From: Angiostrongylus vasorum
Lineage: Eukaryota; Nematoda; Chromadorea; Rhabditida; Metastrongylidae
Direction: 5' to 3'
Assembly: GCA_018806985.1 (NCBI GenBank)
Contig: JADANN010000375.1
Location: 930,001 to 994,000 of the forward strand
Length of the DNA: 64,000 nt
Shown piece by piece: positions 51,861-62,702 of this stretch. The translations under genes were made by a program, and so were the position numbers. Below the pieces are notes generated by a model. It was given only the letters and a program-made list of their open reading frames with translations. It had not been told where the DNA came from and did not search any database. Within the stretch, counting starts at the first letter, position 1; every line of letters begins with the position of its first letter.

Positions 51861-52639
51861 CTGAAATTCTGATTTATATTCGAAAATCAGTGCTGAAACA
51901 GAACGAAGGACTAATAGGGGTCTAGAAACTCTTGCTCATTTGGCCAGGTGACGTGATGAGGTAATGAGGTAATCACGTCATCCGGTATGATGCTTGTGCC
52001 CTCATTTTGTGAGCTTGGAATTCATTTCCGTTCCGGCTAAATTTCTATGCTCTGCCATAGTCGTTGCTTTGGAAAAATTATAGCGTAGTTGTTGATGAGT
52101 GCCCTATCAACACCGTTCGTTAGAGAGTGACTAAATCAGCCTTATTCTAAGTTGAGTACTAAAAAACTGAAGAAGGAATCAGCGAAATCAGTGGCATGGA
52201 AGATTAACGGCTTAAAGATGTCTAGCAGGCAAAACTGAAGAAAGGTCCTCTACCAAATGGGTGATGGGCAGAATTACGAATTCTCATTTTTTTGGTTATA
52301 ACTTGACACTTTCTTGCTAAGGTTTAAATTTCAGTTTCCTTTTCCCAAGTTTTTCACAGGGTTTTTGTGGACGCCGCTCCGTTTTTCGAGGTTTTTTTGA
52401 GGTTTACCGTTCCTTTACATTGTGGATAGGAGTGAAGTTCTACATTTGGACCAGGGTTATTCCATGATGACAATAGCTCCCATGCATCCCATACATCACC
52501 TCCGATCTTGTTAGCTATAGAGTAAGCGGCTGCCAATAAAGTCTCCCATCAATGACGTCGTTTCTCACAACTCTTTCGGAATGTTTTTTCCTTGTAATTG
52601 ATGGAAAGGACGGGAGTACTGCAGTGGCAGTTATCTACT
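51861..52639. other. unannotated
   Basis: It contains a small inverted repeat with GTGACGTGAT and ATCACGTCAT near 51950-51980. A minus frame at 52354-52536 (KIGGDVWDAWELLSSWNN) looks protein-like but is unrecognised. Confidence 0.35.
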
Positions 52640-52945
52640 GGTTCGATCGTGCCCTATGCTCACCCAGTCTCCTCTCCTTCCGGGTTAGTTGGATTGGCGT
52701 CAGACTTGTCCGGGCTCATTCAGGTTTTTCCAATCCACGTAAGAGCGCCTTAGCTCTGTTAGTCCAAGATCGCAGGAGGAATCAACTTGACCAACATTCG
52801 AGGATATCCATGAAGATGACGACAATCCTTTAACGTCAGCCAAACAACACGCGGAATGTTCGAGGATTACTGTGGTCGATGAATGCGAAGAAACGAATCG
52901 AAAGCAAAGAGTGCTGGAATCGGCAAAGTAGATGTGAGAGGGAGT
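52640..52945 (+). repeat. SINE2 relic
   Basis: Blocks GTTCGATCGTGC (box B region), AACATTCGAGG and GGTCGATGAATGCGAAGAAA with AGAGTGCTGGAATCGGCAAA match SINE2. Box A is lost. Confidence 0.6.
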
Positions 52946-53264
52946 GATGTAACGAAAACTTCATGGATAGTCAATTTTCACATCACTGAGATGACACGAG
53001 GTTGGTGTGAAGATTTTTTCATCATTTTTGAAAAAATTTTTTAAGCTTTTTTTTTAAAGCCAAACTCATTTCAGCTCAGTCATTGCGTAATGCAGTGATC
53101 CGAATTAAGACAGTGTTTTTTAAAGTTTTTGTATTAATGACGAGTGGGCTTGACATGTAACATTGATTAGCAGTTGGTGTGATTTTTTGATGTAGTTCAC
53201 TCTTCTAAAATTTCGAGGGGATTATACTTATTCGATTGATATCATCTTCAGTTCAGTGGCGCAG

Positions 53265-53830
53265 TCAACATAGGTGTTAGTGATATCGGCGTACGCCTTC
53301 ATCAGAATGCGCATCGTTTCGATGGTGACTATAAGACGTCGTCAACTAACGTTGAATATTATGAATATTCGTAAGAACCTTAAGATCTAGTGAAGCTGAG
53401 ATATTTGCAAAACTCTGAACTGGTGTCTGCAGTGGGAAACAAACGGGCTATTACCTTTTTCGGAGGATAACGCATTCACCATCACATCATGCATGTCCTT
53501 CGTTTTGCCTGCCTCTCAGCTAGTTCCTATCTACCGAAATGATGGACCCGCATGATGTGGTGGTGGAATCGTTAACCCCGGAAAAGGTAAGTAATAGCGC
53601 ACTCGTCCCTTACCGCAGACACCTGCAGTCCGAAGTTTTGCAAATATCTGAGCATCACTGTGGTTGTATTTGACATAATACGCTGCCGTAAAAGCTTCTA
53701 ATAAGCACAAGTAAAGAGTTAACCTTAAGATCTATGGTTTTAGCACCTACGCGAACAAATTAATTAATTAGTTGACGACGCCTTATAGTCACCATCGAAT
53801 TCGGATGCGGTGTAAATATCGAAAATAATA
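53265..53830. repeat. outer inverted repeat (PLE-linked) enclosing a palindromic element
   Basis: GATGGTGACTATAAGACGTC (from 53332) and its inverse GACGCCTTATAGTCACCATC (53777-53796) form outer arms of ~35 bp. On the minus strand at 53284-53305 lies CTGATGAAGGCGTACGCCGATA, a hammerhead-like core with one change (GATA for GAAA). The inner interval carries the independent 53390-53720 insertion. Confidence 0.6.
53390..53720. mobile_element. palindromic tRNA-like element with 14-bp target duplication
   Basis: 331 bp flanked by AACCTTAAGATCTA (53376-53389 and 53721-53734). The left arm has GAGATATTTGCAAAACTCTG; the right arm has TTTTGCAAATATCTGAGCAT, GTATTTGACATAATACGCTG and a tRNA-like head (GATGTGGTGGTGGAATCGTT). 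Arms are ~110 bp with moderate divergence. The long target duplication suggests retroposition rather than cut-and-paste. Confidence 0.75.
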
Positions 53831-54214
53831 TATTTATGAACCTCGTGTAAGCTCATCAAAGAATCAATATATATTGATTAATCATGCCGGGGTCAAAGGA
53901 AAGTCGGTTTCGAAATATATATATATAATGCCAAAATCACAGAAAATGGACTCGTCTCTGTAAAACAAAAATCTTGGAAGGAATACGCATCTATATAAAT
54001 GCATAAGTCACTTATGAAAGGTACAAAATATTGATTACCAAAACTGAAGTGTCTAAAAATTGGTCCTGCACCTTCTTTTATGAAGTTTCAAACGGAATGT
54101 GCTAACAATGATGCTGAGCTATTTGCAAAAATCAGTTTCCAGTTCAGATGTGAATTCTCAATTCCCCTTTACGGAAGCTGATGTGTTTTAGTACAGGAGA
54201 ATTGACTTCGCCAG

Positions 54215-54400
54215 CACTCAGCAATCCGCACAGTCATTCAACAACGAAAGGTATATCTTCAAGCAACAGCCGAATCCACACGGAAAGTGTCGGAAGAAAT
54301 TCGTGGATGATCGATGCGAGAGAACGAATCGACTGCAAGAGTCCAGTGATCTGCAGAGCAAATACGAATGACGGAAGGTACAAAGTGAAAAATTCTTATA
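54215..54400 (+). repeat. SINE2 relic, 3' body
   Basis: Blocks CAAGCAGCAACCGAA-like, GAAATTCGTGGATGATCGAT and GAGAACGAATCGACTGCAAG match the SINE2 3' half. A crumb of the palindrome arm (GAGCTATTTGCAAAA) lies just before, at 54116-54131. Confidence 0.6.
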
Positions 54401-54589
54401 AATAGCGGAGAGCACAGTAGAGTATATTCAATGATAGCTTAGTTCTTTGATAGCATTCCAACGAAACCACTCATATCTTCGCAGGCAGAAAATTGCTTCT
54501 CGAGTTGTTGTAAAAAAGCTCCATTTGACAAAGAAAGTTTAGAGAATGCGTGTGGTCAGAACCTAGAAACGCTCCAGCAGACCAACCCC

Positions 54590-55265
54590 AACTATAAAGA
54601 AAATACTTGATCTACTATACACTACTGTAGACATACTTGATCTCATATAAGGCATGCGGCGAGGAGTATTTTGGGGGGAACGGGTAAATTGCTTTTGTGT
54701 CCGCATAAAAAGAACATCTAGATGGGGGAAGTTAAAATTCGTCAAAACACTCCTCTGGGTACGCATAGGGCACAAGAGCACAACGGCGATGATTTGGAAG
54801 TGACTGTACGGATCCTAGCGCAGGAATCGAAAAACATCAATGCGTAAGACTCTTGAGGCGTTTTGGATAAATCCCAAATATCCAAAGGTGAACCGGAAAG
54901 ACGAATGCCTCACTATCACACGTGACCTGGCGCCTTATTTCAAAATGATATTTTGACCCCGGGGTGTGGCGTGCTGGCGACCCCACGTGAACAACGCGTG
55001 GGCCAGTCCCACTCGTTACATCACGGTGGGTAGCCTTTCAGTTTGACCGTAGCATCCTAACCCACCATCTATTTAAAAGTTCGATGTTCATTAATAGTTT
55101 AGCCTTTTCCCACCGAATAATTAAAGTATTCTAATATAAAATACGTCCAGGCTCTGAGGATGGAAAAGTCGCCGAAACGTCAGCCATCGACTAACAACAC
55201 CAACAACAACGACAACGGCAACGAAGACCTATACCAACCTCGCATCAGCTTAAGAAGACCAGTTT
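54590..55265 (+). mobile_element. Penelope-like element copy 4 (GIY-YIG remnant and 3' tail)
   Basis: The plus strand begins in a GIY-YIG remnant (KACGEEYFGG near 54648). It continues through the GAGCACAACGGCGATGA block, the 3' noncoding region with ACGTGAACAACGCGTGGGCC, a hammerhead-like motif (55150-55185) and a CAA-rich tract to CGCATCAGCTTAAG. The RT is missing. Confidence 0.8.
55150..55186 (+). ncRNA. hammerhead-like motif, PLE copy 4
   Basis: GGCT, CTGAGGA (55154-55160), a weakened stem II (TGGAAAAGTCGCC), GAAACGTC, AGCC. Stem I and the core are intact; stem II is damaged. Confidence 0.5.
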
Positions 55266-55599
55266 ATAAGATCATATACATAAATATAAAGAAAATGACA
55301 AGCATTCATGAAAACGACAAGATCGTGAGGTTACGACCAAGGTTGTACGCAAATGCCAAACTTTCGGAGGTGACTGACAATAAAACTTATGAAAGAAGGG
55401 ATGGAACCAACATAGTTTATTTATGCATGGACCAGGTTAGTACCGAAATAGATCGTTCTTATGACCCTAAACTGCTCGAAACAAATCATCACTTCGGAAG
55501 GTGTCCATTACACAAAAAAGCTTCCAGAAAATCTTCGTTAGACTCGTGAAGAAACGGAGTGCAAGTTTTCAACTAAGCATGCTTTAGTTTACCTCCATG
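55266..55599. other. unannotated
   Basis: The plus frame 55160-55549 is read through the PLE tail and lacks a domain. Confidence 0.4.
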
Positions 55600-55760
55600 C
55601 GAACTCCCTCCAATAGATTCGACCCGATGCGACAACGAGCACCTACATCCCGAGTACGAATAGCTGTGGACCATCACTCGGGTCAACGCTGCTCTAAAAA
55701 CAGCGAGACAGCCGAAAATTTAGCTGAATTAAACTTTTTGTGCCAATAACCACATTTGTT
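55600..55760 (+). repeat. family-B relic
   Basis: TTCGACCCGATGCGACAACG, CTGTGGACCATCACTCGGGT and a decayed core ending GCCGAAAATTTAGC. Confidence 0.5.
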
Positions 55761-55924
55761 GACAAAAAAAGTAGCAGAAGAAAAATCAGGCAAATTGTTA
55801 GAAAAACAATGTCAAAATATAAAATATATTGCGAAAAGTATAATATAAATACTTTATAAAAAAAATAAAAAAAATAAAAAATATAAATAACTTTGTATGC
55901 AGCTTCTGCCTAAATGTGTTCAAT

Positions 55925-56095
55925 ACCGATTTGTGGTCCCCAGATCATTCACGTTGATGGGGTGATTGCCGACAGCACCGTTAGGGTTAAAAACTAGTCT
56001 AGAGAAAGACAAGCCAAGGACCTCGGTGGTACAATAGATAACACATGAGACCCCGATAGGGGTAATCGTGGGTCATGAGTTCGCATGAGTTTTCG
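55925..56095 (+). repeat. degenerate tRNA-like arm
   Basis: TCGGTGGTACAATAGATAAC, then GGGGTAATCGTGGGTCATGA, with the spacing of the palindrome family's tRNA-like part. Preceded by the GGTGATTGCCGACAGCA block that also flanks other copies. Confidence 0.4.
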
Positions 56096-56394
56096 ATGAC
56101 CGACATTGCTGGCGTTACGGCCTGCGCGAGGGTTTTGGAAGACTCGACGTGCATGGCGCAGTAGAACGTCGAGATGAATTTGAAGCGAAATTCATCTCGA
56201 TTCAATATTTTTTGCCTTTTCTAAAATTTAAACAACTACATGGACGAAGAGTTGAAATCTCTTCTAGGTGTGGTGTTGGCTAACCTCGTAGGAAACAGAA
56301 GAGTCAATGTTACACTGCCAGTCCACACCAGGTCGATCTTAAACAGATGAAGTAAATCCCTAGAATATTCGATGATACACCATAATTAGGAAGA

Positions 56395-56690
56395 CTTTTA
56401 TTTCAACATGTGTTTATCTTGTTGAGCTTACACGAGGTTGTTATAGATGTTTGTTCGGCTAGCGTTTTGACGGTTTCGTCTTCATCAGAGCCGACGATCC
56501 TTGTCGATGGTCCACAGTTGTTCCTCTTCTCGATGTGGCGTCTTCGTCTCATATCGAACCGGATCTTCTTCAGTTGTGCATCTCGAAGCATCCGAACACA
56601 CCCGCGACGCTCTTTTATGCAAGGCGGTTGTTGTTGATATGATTATCAGTTGATCATAGTTTGTTTTTCTTCTGTTTTCTTCTACACTTC
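56395..56690 (-). mobile_element. family-B retrozyme-like element, copy 2
   Basis: Collinear with 21797-22115 from TGTGTTTATCTTGTTGAGCT to GATCATAGTTTGTTTTTC. The minus-strand core is TCGGCT, CTGATGA, A, GACG-AAAC-CGTC, then AAAACGCT, AGCCGA: stem I is 6 bp and stem II 4 bp, both perfect. One G of GAAA is replaced by A. Target duplication not resolved. Confidence 0.65.
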
Positions 56691-56869
56691 TAATTTATTT
56701 CTTTCCACACTTCTATTTTAATTTAGTGGATTTAAAACCGTTTGGAAGGAGTCAAGTAAAAAACGATGGTGATTGCAGTTAAAATGGTTGGAAGAGAAGT
56801 TGTTCAGGATGGAAGACCAACACAGATAAAATATCTTAATCAGAGTATCAGTTTTTTATTTAGTGCCTA

Positions 56870-57295
56870 CTACAATTTTCACAGCAGGGTATTATGTGTG
56901 AAACAACCACAATGTTGCTGAGATATTTGCAAAACTCAGGACCACAGCGGCCTACTGTGGGAAACGAACGCACTATCACTTTTCCGAGGCTAACGCTTTT
57001 ACCACCGCACCATACGTATCCTTCGCAATAAAAACTTGACACTGTGATTTCGACTACAGCCTCAGCTTAACTGGCCTCATTGCCGATTTGGGCTCCCCAG
57101 ATCAGTTCCGTTGACGGGTGACTGCTGATGCCATTGATCGATAGTACTAGCTGAGAGACAGGGAACCGAAAGATTCGCATGGTGTGGTGGTGAGTGCGTC
57201 AGCTCACGGGAAGTGTAATAGCGCGTTCGTTCCCCACCGCAGACACTTGCTGTCTAGAGTTTTGCAAATCTTAGCAACATTGTGGTTATCTACAT
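56870..57295. mobile_element. palindromic tRNA-like element
   Basis: Left arm from CACAGCAGGGTATTATGTGT through GAGATATTTGCAAAACTCAG; right arm ends with CGCGTTCGTTCCCCACCGCA and AGTTTTGCAAATCTTAGCAA. The middle (57060-57140) holds the GGCTCCCCAGATCAGTTCCG block. No duplication was confirmed at its ends. Confidence 0.7.
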
Positions 57296-57950
57296 CAGAT
57301 TTGATTTTTACTTGGTCTTTTCAAAAATTACCTCAGCATCAAAGTAATTAAAGAAGTACACACTTTTCAATGCTTACCACATATACACATACATGCTCCT
57401 TTGGCAACATTGCACAGATGAGCAATTCTCGAGTATGGTCATAAGGAGATTGATGGGGGAATGGTTGGACCCAACAATACTCACAAATGCACATTCAGTT
57501 CAAGTCTATGTCTAGAGTCACTTGCATAATCACAAGCACCCCTACTTGTCCATAATCCCCATTCCTGAGTGATCCCGTCGTGTGAGAGGGTTCAAGCGCA
57601 CGCTGGTCGCGAACGTATGAATAAGTGGTTAAACGCGGTCTGCTGACGGCCATGAACTTACCATGACACGCAGGCGGATACAGGTAGTCAATCATTTCAC
57701 AGAGTTGACTTGTAGTACAGATGGCTGCATTCACGCATTATTTATGGATAGATCATTGCGGTCCATATGAAAAGTGTGGTATTCTCCATGTCATCCAGAG
57801 AGCAGAACCCAATGGTTTCTAGTGCTCAGCAGAGGCGAATAGAGACCATACTGACACCTGATCTAGTTACTGGTAATTGAGTGAAGATTGGTCAAAGTGC
57901 CTTAGATGGGAGAGAAAAAATAGCAGAGTAGGAGTAAGAGTAGGAGCAGA
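57296..57950. other. unannotated
   Basis: No family match. The minus frame 57495-57734 is unsupported. Confidence 0.35.
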
Positions 57951-57954
57951 AGTA

Positions 57955-59960
57955 ACATCAAAATATTTTTTCTGTTAATGCTACAAACGAGGAATATCTT
58001 AGAAGGGCTAACCTTTATCGCCCATTATTCGGAAGGGAATACAAAAGACAGTACCAAAAACTCAACGGTCAATGGGTCAAAGTGGCAAAAGCAGTAGGCT
58101 TGAAACCATCTGTTACTTCGCATTTTAAAGTAGATCGACCAACATGTCCCGTCTTATACTTACTTATTGAAACACATAAGTTAGTATCAGCTGATGATCT
58201 CGCGTCTACCAATCCACTCTCCTACAAGGTTAGACCCATTACCAGCTGCGTAGACGATCCAACGAATAGAATAACATGGTTTCTAAGCCTAATAAATACT
58301 TATCCAGCCGCTTCAACATATTCCAGCTCACCTCACGGACAGCCAAATGTTCCTAGAACGTCTACGTAACGCGTCTCCTAACAACGCGTACGTGATGGAA
58401 TCCTTCGACGTTTCCGCGCTTTACACCAAGGTATCGAATCACTCCGCAATGCAAGCCATCCTCGAACTTCTTGTTGAGCACGAAAGACGAATAGAAATGC
58501 ACAGCTTGTCTATTCAACGGTTTATGGCCCTCTTAAAAGACTGCCTTAACTGCTCAATTTTCAGATGGTCTGGGAATACTGCGCACAAATGAAAGGGTTG
58601 GCAATGGGACAGTGAACTGGCACCAAGTCTCGCCATTGCGTTTACGTGTAAAATCAGAAGCCCCCTGTTATTGATCTCTAGCCGGTGCATCTACTATAGA
58701 TGTAAATGACTGTTTTGTCGTCTTCTGTACTCAGGAGAAGATGGACAAATGCTTTGAAATATTGAATGAGCAGTCCAAGTAAATCAAATTCATCCAGGAG
58801 AGAGCAAGAGAGGATTGGCTTCCATTTCTTAACGTTCAAGTCAACTTGTCAAGTAGCCGTTACATGACAAAGTAGCCCCGAAAACCAAGTAATAAGAACA
58901 TCCTTGTTCATTTCCTCTCTTTCCACCTTTCACCCACAAAGAGGACGCTTGTGAGAAGTATGTTTCGAACAGTCATCTCTATGTGCACAAAAAGGGGAAC
59001 TAAAGGAGGAATCTTGCTACTTGGCTCGACAAATGGGTATTTCCAATGACTACGAAGTAGTAACACCACGAGATAAGTTTACAATGAGAGAAGCGCCCTA
59101 AAAGGCAAGAGTTGGCCTAAGGAGAATCCCGTTTATGTTGCCCTCTATTGGCAGAACATCAAGATGGCAAACGAAAAGCAAGACAAAGTACCCCACTAGG
59201 AAAGAATAGGATACAAAAGCATAGCGGAGACGATTTTGACAAAAAGCCACCATTCTCGCACAAAGGGCGTGTGTGGCGCAGTGGTCGGAGGCGCCCTGCA
59301 ACACAAACATGGGATCGATCCGGCGCCCACAGCCCACCAAGCCCTCCATCTCTCCGGTGTCAGCAAATTGGTACAAGACTTGTCTGGGAGGATAGCAACA
59401 CTGGCTCGATATATCGGTAGGCCACCGTGAGTCATTGTAAAGGGCAGCTGTGCATTCAATCACCTCCAGACTATGCTTAATGAAGTCGAATGCATGGCAC
59501 ATCCCTCAGGGATTGATGAACACCGGCAGCTTTATCCTTCATCCTTACCTTCGCACAGGATTCCAAAACGGAGGCGCGCAGACTTCTCGAAGCTTTTTGG
59601 ATAAATGCCAGGAATCCTAGAACGAATAGCAGGAGGGGCCCAATGATCATATGTGATCTCGTCGTTAGCCTCGTATCGATTTTTGATGTGGGGTGGTGCC
59701 GTCCTCAACCATATGCGACTCGAATCAGCGGTTCGTCCTCAGTGGATGGCACGTAAATAGAAGCGGTGGGTTATTCGACAAGCTATTGATCATGTGACTG
59801 CCATGTAGATTTTCATCTTTCTGCTTGTGTTAGTGAAGCGTTTGACCTAATGAACTACGTATCAGTGTATCCTTCTAGGCTCTGAAGAAGGCTATACTGC
59901 CGAAAAGTCAGCTACTTTTTGTATTGTATGTGTTTTTCGCACAGAAGTAAAGCATGTGCT
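57955..59960 (+). mobile_element. Penelope-like element copy 5, most complete, with SINE1 inserted
   Basis: The plus strand begins near the RT N-terminal region (about 57.96 kb), reads PTCPVLYLLIETHKL and YKVRPITSCVDDPTNRI (fingers), then ESFDVSALYTKVSN (motif A, aspartate kept) near 58.4 kb. The YIDD box near 58.69 kb is disrupted by a small insertion. The thumb follows to about 59.1 kb. The GIY-YIG part is largely deleted. The 3' region continues after the SINE1 copy (59263-59550) to a decayed hammerhead-like motif at 59876-59911. Frameshifts at about 58370 and 58590 confirm it is dead. Confidence 0.88.
59263..59550 (+). repeat. SINE1 copy nested in PLE copy 5, with target duplication
   Basis: Head GTGTGGCGCAGTGGTCGGAG (a strong box A), box B-like GGGATCGATCC, full body and TTTATCCTTCATCC tail. 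Flanked by TCGCACA (59256-59262 and 59551-59557), the duplicated target. It interrupts PLE sequence that is continuous in other copies. Confidence 0.88.
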
Positions 59961-60194
59961 GTGTAACAACCTCACGATTTCTGAAGAAGAATGACACGTT
60001 TCTAACGTCATCAAATGACCCAAGCAAGCTGTCCCTACTAAACCCTGCAGTCGTTCTAGTTTCTTGCCAGTAGAAAGACTATTCCGTAGGCTTGCTCGCA
60101 CGAGGGGTCATCATACTTTTCATCTGAGACTCTTCGTTTTCAATAGGTTGACAAGAGAGTACTCACCGCCGGATATCTGGATTCTGTGGTAACA

Positions 60195-60680
60195 TAAGTT
60201 TACACATGTTCGGGCTTAGGGATAGAAATGTCGAAGCCATCAGAGTAGAAGACTTTGCCGGGAGATGCACACTTACTGTACATCGTTACTCGGCACCGGT
60301 GAACATCCCCAACGACGACCAAGCTATAAGTTATTGGTAATCCAGTTTGGTTAAAGCGTTCTTCAAAGTTCCAAGGATTCAAGGGCATCTCTCTTACGGT
60401 CTCAATAAAAGCTGAGCCATTTGTGTAAACAATAGCAAAAATATTAGGATTAGTAAATTCCTGACACCATGGTGGTAAATACTAGGGGAGAAAAGCCCGT
60501 GATGTTAAGAGAATATAAAGAAGACAAAACACAAGGGCCAAAATTTCTCACAGCTGGGCCCAGAATTTCGATTCCCTTGCCTTCTAGCTGGTGGAAGTCT
60601 ATCAATTGTAGAAGACTCTTAAATGGAACAGAGAACATTGGCTTATCATATGATTTATTCCTGAGAATCACCATATGGTG
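60195..60680 (-). CDS. unrecognised two-exon coding candidate
   Basis: Two exon-like minus segments. The upstream one (about 60530-60664), after TGATTCTCAG, reads SVPFKSLLQLIDFHQLEGKG then IEILGPA before GTGAGA. The downstream one (about 60274-60460), after GGTGTCAG, reads NPNIFAIVYTNGSAFIETVR, NPWNFEERFNQTGLPITYSL and VVVGDVHRCRVTMY before a good ACA|GTAAGT donor. The frame and splice sites look genuine and the sequence is not transposon-like, but I do not recognise the family. Further exons were not found. Could be part of a gene continuing leftwards. Confidence 0.4.
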
Positions 60681-60745
60681 AAAAAAACATGAAAATAATA
60701 AGTGCGTCGAACTTCTAACTCACGTTATACAGTAAAAACTAAAAA

Positions 60746-60934
60746 CGATAAAGCTCTTCGCGTTGATCAGTTAGGTGACTAATGCATATTTAGCCTTTAC
60801 AACGATTCGAGGTAGCCAACCGATGTATCGAGCCAGTGCTGCTATCCTCCCACAGAGGTCTGGTCCTGAAGAGCAAGGATAGATCCTAAGTGTATTGTAG
60901 GGCGCCTCCGACCACTGCGCTACACGCGCCATTT
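60746..60934 (-). repeat. SINE1 copy, internally deleted, minus orientation
   Basis: Head GCGTGTAGCGCAGTGGTCGG near 60930 and tail AGAGCTTTATCG near 60750. About 80 bp of the body is missing. Confidence 0.8.
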
Positions 60935-61439
60935 TAATGTTATGCAGTAAACAGGAAAACACGTTTTAAGAAAGGTGTTCGACGCATTTTAAACTGGAAA
61001 TAAATAATTTTTCTTTTCCAAGATAAAGCGAGAAATCTTATCCTTTAGGAATATGATGATATTTCTAGACTTTGAACATGTTGGCGGATTGATCTTATTA
61101 CAAATAGACCTTATAAATACAACATTTGATAAGCTATGGTGATGAGACCCAGTGGTAGTAGACAAATGGAAGCATGGAGATTTCTGGCTAGGTAGCCCTC
61201 AGATTGAAAAAGTTGCATATGCCTAAGAAAACACCGGTCTTTTATTCATACTAGAGGGTGGATTACGTGAAGCTGGAGACATTCAAACGTTGTTCATTCT
61301 GGGAGGAACAGTGGTCCTTAGTCAAAACGCTCATTTCTAACACATGAACGTCTTGTAGATGTTCTGCGCTGTTGTTCACTTTGCACATATCTCCGAATTT
61401 CATCATATTTTTTCACTTTCTTTCCCTCATCAATTCCCC
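60935..61439. other. unannotated
   Basis: No family match or exon was seen. Confidence 0.4.
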
Positions 61440-61935
61440 ACCAGTATCAGCCATTCTCGTTTGTAAGCAAAAATGACGTTGTTTTTTTTTGAAATTCTGT
61501 ACACGAGTATTATACTAACGCCTTTCTAAGAAGGGTCGACAGCATGCGATTAATACGTATTGATCGCAAATTTGCTCCTGCATTCTCTGCGACAACGCGC
61601 GATTGTTCGGTCTATGATGTGTACCGGTCTCGTTTGTGCTTTACTTCTTCTTTTTCTTCTTTCCTTTTACTGCTTCTTTTTTTCTCGTTTCTGCTTTTTT
61701 CCTTTTTTCTGTTCCTTCTGTCATGATCGCTGTCTGTGTTAACCGTATTTTGCGACGTTTCTATTCTATTTCGTTTCTTTGGTGTTATCCACAAGTCTGT
61801 CTATCTATGTCTCCTTGGGCTGTCCTTTTTTCCTAGGCTACAGATTTAGATCTCTGGCATGATATGTCCGCCTTTCCATTGTTGTTTAAACTGAGATTTC
61901 AAAACTTTAATCTGATTGAATGCCTGCAGATCTTT
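61440..61935 (+). repeat. left copy of a diverged ~500-bp duplication
   Basis: Aligns with 63370-63815 through CGAGTATTATAC, the GATTGATACGTATTGAT-like block, GGCTGTCCTTTTTTCCTAGG and a final TGCCTGCAG. It contains a (TTC)n-type pyrimidine tract at 61640-61720 missing from the other copy. The short reading frames are due to that tract. Confidence 0.65.
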
Positions 61936-62189
61936 CTAACCTTGACATTATCATTACAGATGTTACTTCAGGTAGCAAATGCCGAGGCCTATTTTTCTCT
62001 TAACCCCTGCCTTGATCAATGATTCAATGTTTTCTTTTATGAGCAGGCAAGAGATTATTTTTGTATTTATTATTACACAGTAGCTGACGTTTTGGTGGTT
62101 TGGCCTTCTTCGGAGCAGTTTTGTTGTTCTTAAGCCGCCCGGTTTTTACTGGAGACCAGCCGGGTGAGGGTTACATGGGCGAGAGATGT

Positions 62190-62228
62190 GAGGCACTGAA
62201 GAAGGGGAAACCGCCGAAACGTCGCCTG
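62190..62228 (+). ncRNA. hammerhead-like motif, stand-alone
   Basis: AGGC, A, CTGAAGA (62196-62202), A, GGGG-AAA-CCGCC hairpin, GAAAC (62216-62220), GTC, GCCT. Stem I (AGGC/GCCT) is paired with a different sequence from the other copies, which is covariation. Followed by TGAATAAATACAAAAATAAC, as in PLE tails, but no PLE coding sequence is near. Confidence 0.5.
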
Positions 62229-62403
62229 CTGAATAAATACAAAAATAACGACCTCATGTTTGTTTATCAGGGAAAACAGTGGATTATTACTACGCTTCTA
62301 CCATCGCCTTGTTTTATTTCAACGACAGTCATCTTTTATTTCCTCTTCTTTTTCCTAAACTTCATCGCCAATTCAGAATATGATTGTGAAATCTTTTTAT
62401 TGC

Positions 62404-62604
62404 AGCAGCTTGGTAATACTTTCACATGGACGTCATCGGATCCGGAGCCGAGCCAATGTTGCCAGGGGAACCCAAAGCTATGCGTAAGTACAATCATTTT
62501 TTCAATATCATGATCATTTTTTATCGACTGATGCATACAGAAAGAACTTATTCGGCGACAGTTGGCCTCTTGTGAGTTTCCTGCAGATAGGGACTGAACT
62601 TCAG
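62404..62604 (+). CDS. candidate two-exon segment, unrecognised
   Basis: Exon-like blocks with strong splice sites: TTTATTGCAG before 62406 and ATGC|GTAAGT at 62483; GCATACAG before 62541 and a donor at 62571 (CTT|GTGAGT) or 62604 (CAG|GTGAGT). From the ATG at 62428 the first block reads MDVIGSGAEPMLPGEPKAM; another frame of the second reads FGDSWPLVSFLQIGTELQ. No domain is recognised. May be a small first exon of a gene running out of the window. Confidence 0.3.
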
Positions 62605-62702
62605 GTGAGTACAACTGTTCGTCATTATCACAGTTATTTTTCTCGCCAAACTTATATCATAAGAACTTGGGGTTGTATTTCACATAACACCATACAATTA
62701 AC

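Noticed and set aside
59267..59330. tRNA gene at SINE1 heads
   Set aside because: The A and B boxes are good, but the acceptor and anticodon stems do not form a cloverleaf and the same head recurs at ten sites with SINE bodies.
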